Below are positions 8,997 through 19,155 of a stretch of 38,764 bases of DNA, piece by piece. The notes beneath the pieces are model-generated. The model was not told the origin of the DNA. It saw only the letters and a program-made list of their open reading frames with translations, and searched no databases. This DNA comes from Crenothrix polyspora (GTDB lineage: Bacteria > Pseudomonadota > Gammaproteobacteria > Methylococcales > Methylomonadaceae): NCBI GenBank assembly GCA_945902915.1, contig CAMDNJ010000012.1, forward strand, positions 1-38,764, read 5' to 3'. Position numbers and translations under genes: made by a program. Numbering within the stretch: position 1 is the stretch's first letter; the number at the start of each line of letters is the position of its first letter.

Positions 8997-11546
8997 TTAT
9001 AATTTAATGCAACGATAAAAAATATGTTTAATAATCTCAGCCGTACTTAAATATAAGACTACGATTAAAGCCAACATGGCTAATAAAGATGCTGACAAGG
9101 GTACAAAGCCAATGATCGGGGCAATGGGCGTATAAGGCAAGCTAACGGTAATAACAACAATGCTCAACGTGGCCGCTATTAAATAATTTCCAGGACGAGT
9201 TTTAAAAAAGGCACTGCTGCTACGCACTACAAAAACAATCAATGAAGCAGAAACCACCGACTCTAAGAACCAGGCGGTACGAAATTGTTCGACTGAGACA
9301 TCAAGACTCAACAATAAACCAAAGGTTATATAATCATATATTGAGCTGACTAAACCAAAGGTGATCATAAACTTTCGAATAAACTTTATATCCCAGCGCC
9401 TAGGTTGTGCAACCATGATCGCATCGACATTATCAGAGGCGATGGTCATTTCAGGAAAGTCTGTCAGTAAATTAGTTAATAAGATTTGCTTCGGTAACAA
9501 AGGTAGAAAAGGTAAAAATAATGAAGCACCGGCCATACTAAACATATTGCCAAAATTGGAACTAGTGGCCATAAACACATACTTTAAGGTATTAGCAAAG
9601 GTTGTACGCCCTTCCCTAACCCCTTGCACCAAAACGCCTAAGCTTTTCTCTAGCAAGACAATTTGTGCTGTTTCTTTAGCGACATCAGCGGCACTATCCA
9701 CAGATATACCCACATCGGCAGCATGCAATGCAGAAACATCATTAATGCCATCGCCCATATAACCAACTACAAAGCCGGCTTTCTTTATGGCTAAAATGAT
9801 GCGCTCTTTTTGATTGGGCTCAATTTCGGCAAATAAATCGACTACTGCCACTTGATTGACTAATGCTAGTTCACTCATTTCATGAATTTCAGGGCCGGTG
9901 AGTATTTCATGTTCAGCTAAGCCTAGTTGTTTACTTACGGTAGCCGCCACTAAGCGATTATCGCCGGTAATAATTTTTAAAGTAACCCCAAGTTCCTTTA
10001 GCTGTGCGATAGTCTCGGAGCTATCGGCTTTAGGCGGATCAAAAAATACTAGAAAACCTAAAAAGCACATCTCACACTCATCGGCCTTATCAAGATCATC
10101 ACGATTGACTAAACGTTTATAAGCCAAGCCTAAAGTGCGATAGCCTTGTCGACTAAATTCCTCGTAACGCCTAAGTATTTGGAGACGTGCCGAGTTTATA
10201 GATACTGTACCACCATGACTAGAATCAGCCTCAGTGCATAAGGCCAACACATTCGTTAAGGCACCCTTAGTCAACAACAGCGTTTGCCCATTATCCTCAA
10301 CTAAGAGACTTAAACACTTACGATAAAAGTCATACGGAATTTCTGCCAGCTTTTCAGTACCAACTAAATCAAAAGCTTTATATTCCCTAATTGCTTTATC
10401 AATGGGATTAGTAAAACCGGGTTCATAGACTGAGTTAAGATAAGCATAACGAGCCACGGTGTTACTGGCCTCACCATAAATATCTAAAGCACCCTGCAAG
10501 CGCACTTTCCCTTCAGTTAGTGTGCCTGTTTTATCTGAACACAAGACATTCATGCTGCCAAAATTTTCTATGGCGGCCAGTTGTTTAACAATGACTTTCC
10601 TCGCTGCCATACGTTTAGCACCGTGTGCTAGATTCACGGTAATGATGGCTGGCAATAATTGCGGCGTTAAACCTACCGCCAGTGCCAATGCAAATAGAAA
10701 TGAATCCACTACGGGCTTAGCCAGATAAACGTTAGCGGCAAATATCAAAATGACCAAGATTAAGGTAACTTCCATCAGTAAATAACCAAAGCGCCTAACT
10801 CCACGTTCAAACTCCGTTTCTGGTGTTTTAAGTTTGATACGTAACGATAACTTACCAAACTCTGTGGCTAGTCCAGTAGCTATTACTAACGCCGACGCCT
10901 TACCACTTTGCACATGAGTACCCATCCACAAAGCATTTGTACGCTGACTTAAAGGTGTACCTTCAGGTATAACTCCGACTAGCTTTTCTACTGGATAACT
11001 TTCACCGGTTAATATAGCTTCATCGACAAACAAATTATCTGACGTTACTATCAGGCAATCACCCGGAATAACATCGCCGGCCTTTAGTATGACCATATCG
11101 CCAGGTACTAGGCGGTCACTGGCTAGCTCTTTACAAACACCATCACGCAGCACCTGTACGGTAATTTGCACCATGGCTAGTAACTCTTTAACGGCACTGG
11201 CCGCACCTTTTTCTTGCCAAAAGCCCAGACAACCACTGATTAAAACAATACTTAATATTATCGCCGCATCCAAATGGTCATTTAAAAAGAAAGATAAACC
11301 TGTAGCAAACAACAAAATAAGAATAATAGAGTTCTTAAACTGAGCAAAAAACAAACTAACATTGCCGGCAGCATTTTTGTTATTGAGTCGATTTGGCCCA
11401 TAGTCCTTAAATCGTAATTCGGCTTGCTCTTGGTTAAGTCCTTGAGAAGAACTGCTTAGCCGTTCAAAATACTGAGTAACAGAATAACTCCAAAAAACCA
11501 TACCATGATCCAGCTTCTTAACTTTTGCTTTATTGCCCATGCTCAC
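8997..11546 (-). CDS. mgtA: Magnesium-translocating P-type ATPase
   Basis: DKTGTLT phosphorylation site, AILTGESYPVEK, MGDGINDVSALHAADVGISVDSA hinge, MgtA-type C-terminal membrane segments. Confidence 0.93.
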   Translation of the reverse strand: MSMGNKAKVKKLDHGMVFWSYSVTQYFERLSSSSQGLNQEQAELRFKDYGPNRLNNKNAAGNVSLFFAQFKNSIILILLFATGLSFFLNDHLDAAIILSIVLISGCLGFWQEKGAASAVKELLAMVQITVQVLRDGVCKELASDRLVPGDMVILKAGDVIPGDCLIVTSDNLFVDEAILTGESYPVEKLVGVIPEGTPLSQRTNALWMGTHVQSGKASALVIATGLATEFGKLSLRIKLKTPETEFERGVRRFGYLLMEVTLILVILIFAANVYLAKPVVDSFLFALALAVGLTPQLLPAIITVNLAHGAKRMAARKVIVKQLAAIENFGSMNVLCSDKTGTLTEGKVRLQGALDIYGEASNTVARYAYLNSVYEPGFTNPIDKAIREYKAFDLVGTEKLAEIPYDFYRKCLSLLVEDNGQTLLLTKGALTNVLALCTEADSSHGGTVSINSARLQILRRYEEFSRQGYRTLGLAYKRLVNRDDLDKADECEMCFLGFLVFFDPPKADSSETIAQLKELGVTLKIITGDNRLVAATVSKQLGLAEHEILTGPEIHEMSELALVNQVAVVDLFAEIEPNQKERIILAIKKAGFVVGYMGDGINDVSALHAADVGISVDSAADVAKETAQIVLLEKSLGVLVQGVREGRTTFANTLKYVFMATSSNFGNMFSMAGASLFLPFLPLLPKQILLTNLLTDFPEMTIASDNVDAIMVAQPRRWDIKFIRKFMITFGLVSSIYDYITFGLLLSLDVSVEQFRTAWFLESVVSASLIVFVVRSSSAFFKTRPGNYLIAATLSIVVITVSLPYTPIAPIIGFVPLSASLLAMLALIVVLYLSTAEIIKHIFYRCIKL

Positions 11547-11579
11547 TCCAAGTTGGGTTGATAGCCATAACTTAGTTAC

Positions 11580-12281
11580 TTAAATCTCTAAGCTAGCGCC
11601 ATGATTCTTCAACCAAGCACTGTGATTTCGGTACTCGGGGCAATAGCGAGCTACCGCCGCCCAAAAAGCCGGGGAATGGTTGTGATGCAAGAGATGACAG
11701 AGTTCATGTACAACCACATAATCGACCACGCTATCAGGTGCTAGCATCAATTTCCAATTAAACTGTAGTGCGCCAGATAAACTACAACTACCCCACCGCG
11801 CTTTATAGGTTTTAATAGTGATGCGAGTCGGTTGAACGCCGATAATCGCAGCATAGCGTTGGGTTTTTAGCTTTAAAACACCTACCGCTTGTTTTTTATA
11901 CCAATTAATCAACAAGGCTTTAGTAATAGCTGCATTGTCTATACTTAAATCGCGCACCGAAACGATTAACTGATCCTGCTCTAATTTAATCTTCGGAGTT
12001 AATCCTGTGATAATCGTTAACACATACTCACAACCTAAATAAGCATAATATTCACCTGCGCTAAAAGTCTTAGCAGGCAAGGCCAATTGACTCTGCTGAT
12101 GCCTCAGTTTTTCGGTAATCCAGCGTGTTTTGTTAATGACTAAGGCTTCAATGGCGACTCGACTTAAATCAATAGGCACTATGATATAGACCAGTCCTTT
12201 TTGTATTTTTATGGCTGAGGTTTTTCTTTTGGAGGAGCGTATGATTTCCGCTGTAAAGCCCTCCCCTTGTATGACCTTCAT
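11580..12281 (-). CDS. YgjP-like (DUF45) zinc metallopeptidase
   Basis: KARWGSCSLSGALQFNWKLMLAPDSVVDYVVVHELCHLLHHNHSPAFW, with the HELCH zinc motif; start taken at Met34 of the ORF. Confidence 0.88.
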   Translation of the reverse strand: MKVIQGEGFTAEIIRSSKRKTSAIKIQKGLVYIIVPIDLSRVAIEALVINKTRWITEKLRHQQSQLALPAKTFSAGEYYAYLGCEYVLTIITGLTPKIKLEQDQLIVSVRDLSIDNAAITKALLINWYKKQAVGVLKLKTQRYAAIIGVQPTRITIKTYKARWGSCSLSGALQFNWKLMLAPDSVVDYVVVHELCHLLHHNHSPAFWAAVARYCPEYRNHSAWLKNHGASLEI

Positions 12282-12425
12282 AGGCTCCCTTAGGAATGTT
12301 TTATTAATGATCGCCGTAGTAAACGCTTTGAATAGAGGCATATAGAAAATAACTATCGTTAAATAACTGAGCTGTGTCAATATTATGCTTTTATCACTGT
12401 TAATAAACTAGACTTTACCATAACC

Positions 12426-12962
12426 ATGAACCTTAGAGCTTTTAACACTAAGCGCCCAGTAATAGGCACCGCTGTTTATATCGATGAAAGTGCTGTAATC
12501 ATCGGTGACGTCATTTTAGGCGATGACGTCTCTATCTGGCCTACCGCTGTGCTCAGAGCTGATGTAGAACGCATCACTATTGGCGATGGCACTAATATTC
12601 AAGATGGTACAGTGCTGCATGTATCCCATGCTGGCAAGTATTCAGCTAATGGACATCCATTAAATATCGGAAAAAACGTGACTATCGGTCATCGAGCTGT
12701 CTTACATGCTTGTACGATAGGCGATTATTGCCTAGTCGGCATAGGTGCCATCGTTATGGATGATGCCGTGCTTGATTCTTATGTCATGCTAGGTGCCGGT
12801 GCGTTAGTGCCACCGGGAAAACACTTGGCTGGCGGCTTCTTGTATGTCGGCTCACCTGCCAAAGTCATAAGGCCATTAACAGAGCATGAAATAAGCTACT
12901 TAGAATATTCTGCACAACATTATGTGTCATTGAAAAATGAATATTTAAATGCAGGCTCATAA
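12426..12962 (+). CDS. Gamma-class carbonic anhydrase family protein (YrdA-like hexapeptide repeat)
   Basis: VIIGDVILGDDVSIWPTAVLRADVERITIGDGTNIQDGTVLHVSH left-handed beta-helix motif. Confidence 0.92.
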   Translation: MNLRAFNTKRPVIGTAVYIDESAVIIGDVILGDDVSIWPTAVLRADVERITIGDGTNIQDGTVLHVSHAGKYSANGHPLNIGKNVTIGHRAVLHACTIGDYCLVGIGAIVMDDAVLDSYVMLGAGALVPPGKHLAGGFLYVGSPAKVIRPLTEHEISYLEYSAQHYVSLKNEYLNAGS

Positions 12963-13022
12963 CAAAGGTCCGAATATTCCTTACAGATTAAACCGCCGGA
13001 TGGTCGTAGGACTTACGGACTT

Positions 13023-13092
13023 ATAGGATGTGCCGACGAAAGGAGGCGCATCATTGACAACCGATGCGCTTCACTTTGTTCAGCAAATCCTA
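13023..13092. repeat. REPIN-like pair of arms, ATAGGAT..GCGCATC / GATGCGC..ATCCTAT (family D)
   Basis: Left arm ATAGGATGTGC...GCGCATC; reverse complement of right arm ATAGGATTTGC...GCGCATC. Confidence 0.65.
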
Positions 13093-13140
13093 TGGTCCTG
13101 CTAACGCCTGCCCCTACATTCTCACAATTTATAGCCTTCT

Positions 13141-15026
<1,886 letters not shown>

Positions 15027-15124
15027 TTATGATCTACATAACGGAGATTTATTGTATCAGGGAACGTCCTGACTCCTACTCGAAAATAGAGCAACTACAA
15101 ACTGGTTTTAACTTAGAGGGTTTT

Positions 15125-15760
15125 ATGAACGCTAGACGCTACACTTTATTTAGTTTTTTTGCAGTGCTGTTGGCATTAATACCCTTCACGGGCATGATGG
15201 CTGCAGAGTTATCGGCACCCCAACTTGCCATTGAAAGTGCTTCAACAAAATTACAACATAAAATGCAAGATAAAGCCTTTATCAAAGATTTTGCTAATGT
15301 TAATAAATTTGTTAATGAAGCCATTTTACCTCATACCGATTTCGATAAAATTTCTGCCCTAGTGTTAGGCAAGCTTTGGAATTCAGCAACGCCTGAGGAG
15401 CAAGTTCGCTTTAAAAAAGAATTTCAAACACTGTTAGTTAGAACCTACTCTCGTGCTTTTGTAGAATTTAAAGACTGGTCTATACGCTTTTTACCCTTAG
15501 AAATGGAAGCAGGCGCCACTAAAACAGTAGTAAAAACCGAAGTATTACAACCTGGACTGCAACCGGTTGCTGTTCATTACCGCATGATATTAGCTGATGG
15601 TGAATGGAAAGCTTATGACATTATGATTGAAGGTGTCAGCCTAATTACCAATTACCGCACGACCTTTAGTACTGAAGTACAAACTAAGGGCTCTTTATCA
15701 GCAGTGATTGATAGCTTAGCTAAACGAAATCTCGAAGCTTTAGCTGCTAAAAATTCGTAG
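15125..15760 (+). CDS. MlaC/Ttg2D (or HpnM) family periplasmic lipid-binding protein
   Basis: Signal peptide MNARRYTLFSFFAVLLALIPF; VNEAILPHTDFDKISALVLGKLWNSATPEEQVRFKKEFQTLLVRTYSRAF; start at Met40 of the ORF. Confidence 0.88.
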   Translation: MNARRYTLFSFFAVLLALIPFTGMMAAELSAPQLAIESASTKLQHKMQDKAFIKDFANVNKFVNEAILPHTDFDKISALVLGKLWNSATPEEQVRFKKEFQTLLVRTYSRAFVEFKDWSIRFLPLEMEAGATKTVVKTEVLQPGLQPVAVHYRMILADGEWKAYDIMIEGVSLITNYRTTFSTEVQTKGSLSAVIDSLAKRNLEALAAKNS

Positions 15761-15827
15761 GGGCGTATTGCATACGCCCTTATAAAACACACCCTATAAA
15801 ATGGGCATATGCAATACGCCCCCTACG
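15756..15827. repeat. REPIN-like inverted pair (family B): CGTAGGGGCGTATTGCATACGCCC ... GGGCATATGCAATACGCCCCCTACG
   Basis: Arms 15756-15779 and 15803-15827 are inverse complements apart from one mismatch and one indel; the left arm contains the mlaC stop codon. Confidence 0.85.
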
Positions 15828-15878
15828 GTTGCAGGATTTACATCTCTTGGGCTACGGCACTCCCTCAGCAGAGTACAT

Positions 15879-15957
15879 GTAGGATGGGTAGAGCGGACAG
15901 CGAAACCCATCATGGCGCGATGGTGTGATGGGTTTCACGTTGTTCTACCCATCCTAC
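15879..15957. repeat. Nested palindrome GTAGGATGGGTAGA...TCTACCCATCCTAC (family C)
   Basis: 14 bp perfect outer arms (15879-15892 / 15944-15957) plus 11 bp inner arms GAAACCCATCA / TGATGGGTTTC (15902-15912 / 15926-15936). Confidence 0.9.
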
Positions 15958-15980
15958 GAGTCTAACCCGACCTACATTAC

Positions 15981-16006
15981 TGGAGTAAAACAGCTTTAGC
16001 TGTTTT
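15981..16006. repeat. Short palindromic repeat TGGAGTAAAACAGCTTTAGCTGTTTT (family A), second copy
   Basis: 25 of 26 nt match the reverse complement of 65-90. Confidence 0.85.
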
Positions 16007-16094
16007 TATTGCAGTCGCAAAAGCCCAACACGCCAAGCTTTATAATGCCAACGAGCAACTACATTAAGCCAACCCCGACCTTGCCCTATTTCAA

Positions 16095-17069
16095 ATGACG
16101 GATTATCAACCCTTATACGATACTTTATTGGCTGCAAAAGCCGATGCTTGGGTAGAACTCTTACCTGAACAACTAGCGAAAGCCTTTGATACAAACAAGC
16201 ATGGTCATTTACAAGATTGGCAAAACCTTGTTGAGCATCCAGTTCCTAATAAAACAGATCACCGAACCTTGGATGCGTCTGCGATCAAAATTGGTTTAGC
16301 TGAGGAGTTATCGAGTTCAGATAGCCTAGCATTCGCACAACAACTTAAAGCCCTACACCCCTGGCGCAAAGGCCCTTATGATCTATTCGGCATTAACATC
16401 GACACCGAATGGCGCTCAGATTGGAAATGGGATCGCTTAAAAGATCATATTAGCCCACTTAAACATCGTTTGGTTTTAGATGTAGGCTGTGGCAATGGCT
16501 ATCATTGCTGGCGCATGCTGGGAGCTGAGGCAAAAATGGTCATCGGCATAGATCCTTTTCTGCTCAATGTCATGCAATTTCAGCTCATTAAAAAATGTTA
16601 TGGAACTGCACCTGTTTATGTCTTGCCCTTAGGCATAGAAGAGTTGCCTTATGGTTTAAAAGCTTTTGATACCGTGTTCTCGATGGGCGTGCTTTATCAT
16701 CGCCGCTCACCGCTTGACCATCTCATGGAATTAAGGGATTGCTTAGTTTCAGGTGGCGAATTGGTATTAGAAACATTGATCATAGACGGTGGTTTAGGTG
16801 ATACTTTATTACCTGAAGATCGTTACGCCATGATGCGCAATGTGTGGTTTTTACCCAGTTGCGACACCTTAATCAGCTGGCTAAAACGCTGTGGCTTTAA
16901 AAACATCCGCTTAATTGATGTGACGCCTACCAGCACTGAAGAACAGCGCAGTACCGAATGGATGCATTTTCACTCACTCAAAGATTTTTTAAATCCTGAT
17001 GACCCACAATTAACCTGTGAGGATTTACCGGCACCTAAAAGAGCGATTATTATTGCTAATGCTCCTTAA
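16095..17069 (+). CDS. cmoB: tRNA U34 carboxymethyltransferase
   Basis: GPYDLFGINIDTEWRSDWKWDRL, VLDVGCGNGYHCWRMLGAEA SAM motif, FSMGVLYHRRSPLDHL. Confidence 0.96.
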   Translation: MTDYQPLYDTLLAAKADAWVELLPEQLAKAFDTNKHGHLQDWQNLVEHPVPNKTDHRTLDASAIKIGLAEELSSSDSLAFAQQLKALHPWRKGPYDLFGINIDTEWRSDWKWDRLKDHISPLKHRLVLDVGCGNGYHCWRMLGAEAKMVIGIDPFLLNVMQFQLIKKCYGTAPVYVLPLGIEELPYGLKAFDTVFSMGVLYHRRSPLDHLMELRDCLVSGGELVLETLIIDGGLGDTLLPEDRYAMMRNVWFLPSCDTLISWLKRCGFKNIRLIDVTPTSTEEQRSTEWMHFHSLKDFLNPDDPQLTCEDLPAPKRAIIIANAP

Positions 17070-17207
17070 TAAATATATGTTTTCATTCTCACCCTTGTCT
17101 TTTAGACAATAGCCAATAAACTTATGTTATGAGTACCTTTGGTAGGTTTATTCATTATCAAAGATATTCAATTCATTTAATCTTCTTTTATCTTCATAGG
17201 AAAAATC

Positions 17208-17501
17208 ATGAAAAAGATACTTATTTTATTGGCTCTCTATATCGTAAATTCTATGGCTATGGCCACTCCTGTTAATGTTAACAATGCAGATGCAAAAACC
17301 ATCGCGGCTGCCTTAGCCGGTATAGGCCAAAAAAAGGCTGAAGCTATTGTTAAATATAGAACAGAAAAGGGCCCCTTCAAAACAGTGGAAGAATTGCTGC
17401 AAGTTACTGGAATCACTAAAAAGATACTAGCTAAAAATCCTAACGATATTTTACTAAGTGACACTGCGACACCCGCTCCAAGCCCTGAAACTAAGAAATA
17501 G
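17208..17501 (+). CDS. ComEA-like helix-hairpin-helix protein
   Basis: Signal peptide, then VNVNNADAKTIAAALAGIGQKKAEAIVKYRTEKGPFKTVEELLQVTGI. Confidence 0.9.
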   Translation: MKKILILLALYIVNSMAMATPVNVNNADAKTIAAALAGIGQKKAEAIVKYRTEKGPFKTVEELLQVTGITKKILAKNPNDILLSDTATPAPSPETKK

Positions 17502-17526
17502 TACAAAACAAAGTAGATCTATAAGC

Positions 17527-17555
17527 CACTCAGATGACTATAAATTATCTGAGTG
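17527..17555 (+). terminator. Hairpin CACTCAGAT-N11-ATCTGAGTG; probable terminator of the ComEA-like gene
   Basis: 9 bp perfect arms followed by T-rich sequence. Confidence 0.55.
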
Positions 17556-17665
17556 ACTCTTATATTTGCAAGAATGTGCAGCAATGATTACACTCACTGC
17601 ACTATTTGAATGAACAGAACACCTAAAATAATCAACATAAACCGACGATCATAAGAGGCATAACC

Positions 17666-18019
17666 ATGATAAAAAGAGCTTATCTTAGCTTAGCATTAAT
17701 GACTGCCAGCATATCAGTCTGTACGGCAGGCTCTATTAATTTTAATGTTTGGACTCCCAGCGCCTGCGGCAATGAACCAGAAGTTCCGGCAATTAAACAA
17801 GAAAATATTGAAACTTACAATCAAAGTATAAAAACTATCAATGAATGGCAACAAGCGGCCAATGCCTATAACACTTGTGTTGTGAATGAAGCGAATACCG
17901 ATAACGCCCTCATTGCAAAAACAGCAAATGAAAAACAAAATAAATTTCGGCTTGCTGTAGAGAAAATTAAAATCGACACCGATGCCGCTAAAGCCTTATT
18001 AGATAAGGGCAATAAATAA
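17666..18019 (+). CDS. Small secreted helical protein of unknown function
   Basis: Signal peptide MIKRAYLSLALMTASISVCTAG; two conserved-looking cysteines (ACGNEP, YNTCVV); helical C-terminal half. Confidence 0.7.
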   Translation: MIKRAYLSLALMTASISVCTAGSINFNVWTPSACGNEPEVPAIKQENIETYNQSIKTINEWQQAANAYNTCVVNEANTDNALIAKTANEKQNKFRLAVEKIKIDTDAAKALLDKGNK

Positions 18020-18030
18020 GCTATCTGACT

Positions 18031-18054
18031 ATGATCGACAGAAATGTCGATCAT
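18031..18054. terminator. Bidirectional terminator-like hairpin ATGATCGACA-GAAA-TGTCGATCAT
   Basis: 10 bp perfect stem with a GNRA tetraloop between convergent genes. Confidence 0.65.
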
Positions 18055-18066
18055 TATTACAACTAA

Positions 18067-18303
18067 CTAACTATCGATTGAAGCCGCGTCTAATCGAGAC
18101 ACAGCTACTTTAACTAGATCACTTAACTCCGAGCCATCTTGCTGATAATAAGCGATTAATTCCTTACGCATTCTAGGATGCCAAGACCTTATGATATGTT
18201 TTTTTACGCCAGTAGCTGCGAGTTCTTTATCGCTTTCAGCGTTAAAAAAATCACCAATGCTATTAGCCATTTTGATAAGAGTTTTAATTTTCATGATGCT
18301 CAA
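18067..18303 (-). CDS. fdsD: NAD-dependent formate dehydrogenase delta subunit
   Basis: Small protein IKMANSIGDFFNAESDKELAATGVKKHIIRSWHPRMRKELI, last in the fds operon. Confidence 0.88.
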   Translation of the reverse strand: MSIMKIKTLIKMANSIGDFFNAESDKELAATGVKKHIIRSWHPRMRKELIAYYQQDGSELSDLVKVAVSRLDAASIDS

Positions 18304-18309
18304 TTAATT

Positions 18310-19155
18310 TTAAATATGGGTTAGACGTTGTGGATGGCTATAAACAACATGCCGATCTCCGCGCGCAAAACCAATCAAAGTAAGTCCTGCTTCATCTGCT
18401 AACCTAATAGCTAAACCAGTCGGTGCAGAGATAGCGGCTAACATAGTAATGCCTACGCTAGCTGTTTTTTGTACTAATTCATAACTGGCACGACTCGTCA
18501 CTAGAACAAATCCAGAGGCCAAGTCTTTACCACTACGCAACAATAAACCAATAAGTTTATCTAGCGCATTATGGCGTCCGACATCTTCGCGTATATCGAC
18601 TATGCCCTGCCCTGGAACCACCCATGCCGCCGCATGGACTGATCCCGTTAAATCATTAAGGGTTTGGCGGTGCTTCATGTCAGTTAATGCGGCAGATAAT
18701 TCACTCGCTGCTAGAACAAAATCCCCAGTCACTGCACCAGGTCGTCGTATAGCCTGCTCTAAGGTACTGGCGCCACATAGACCGCAGCCAGTACGCCCAG
18801 TTAAGTTTCTACCTTTATCAGCCATACAGGATGCACGATGTTCAGGTATTTTAAGATGCACCTCAATACCACTGCGGCGATTATAAATACGCGCCGAAAG
18901 CAGTTCTTGCGGTGTTTTAATAATGCCTTCAGTGATACTAAAACCTAAGGCAAACTCTTCGAGATTAGTCGGCGTAGTCAGCATAACGACATGTGGAATG
19001 CCATTATAAACTAAGGATACCGGCACTTCTTCAGCAATATAATCTTGCTCAATAGACTGCTGGCCACCTTGCCAGCACTCCACCGAGCGTTGCTGGTAAC
19101 TAGGCCAGCCTAATTCTAATGATAAGGATTGACTAACGGCAAAGCCATTAGTCAT
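18310..19155 (-). CDS. fdhD: Formate dehydrogenase accessory sulfurtransferase
   Basis: GRTGCGLCGASTLEQA, VGRHNALDKLIG, TSRASYELVQKTA motifs. Confidence 0.95.
   Translation of the reverse strand: MTNGFAVSQSLSLELGWPSYQQRSVECWQGGQQSIEQDYIAEEVPVSLVYNGIPHVVMLTTPTNLEEFALGFSITEGIIKTPQELLSARIYNRRSGIEVHLKIPEHRASCMADKGRNLTGRTGCGLCGASTLEQAIRRPGAVTGDFVLAASELSAALTDMKHRQTLNDLTGSVHAAAWVVPGQGIVDIREDVGRHNALDKLIGLLLRSGKDLASGFVLVTSRASYELVQKTASVGITMLAAISAPTGLAIRLADEAGLTLIGFARGDRHVVYSHPQRLTHI

Noticed and set aside
9361-9762. 133 aa plus-strand ORF antisense to mgtA
   Set aside because: Antisense shadow of a conserved coding sequence; low-complexity, no motif.
17237-17506. 89 aa minus-strand ORF antisense to the ComEA-like gene
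   Set aside because: The plus-strand frame has a clear signal peptide and HhH motif; this is its complement.
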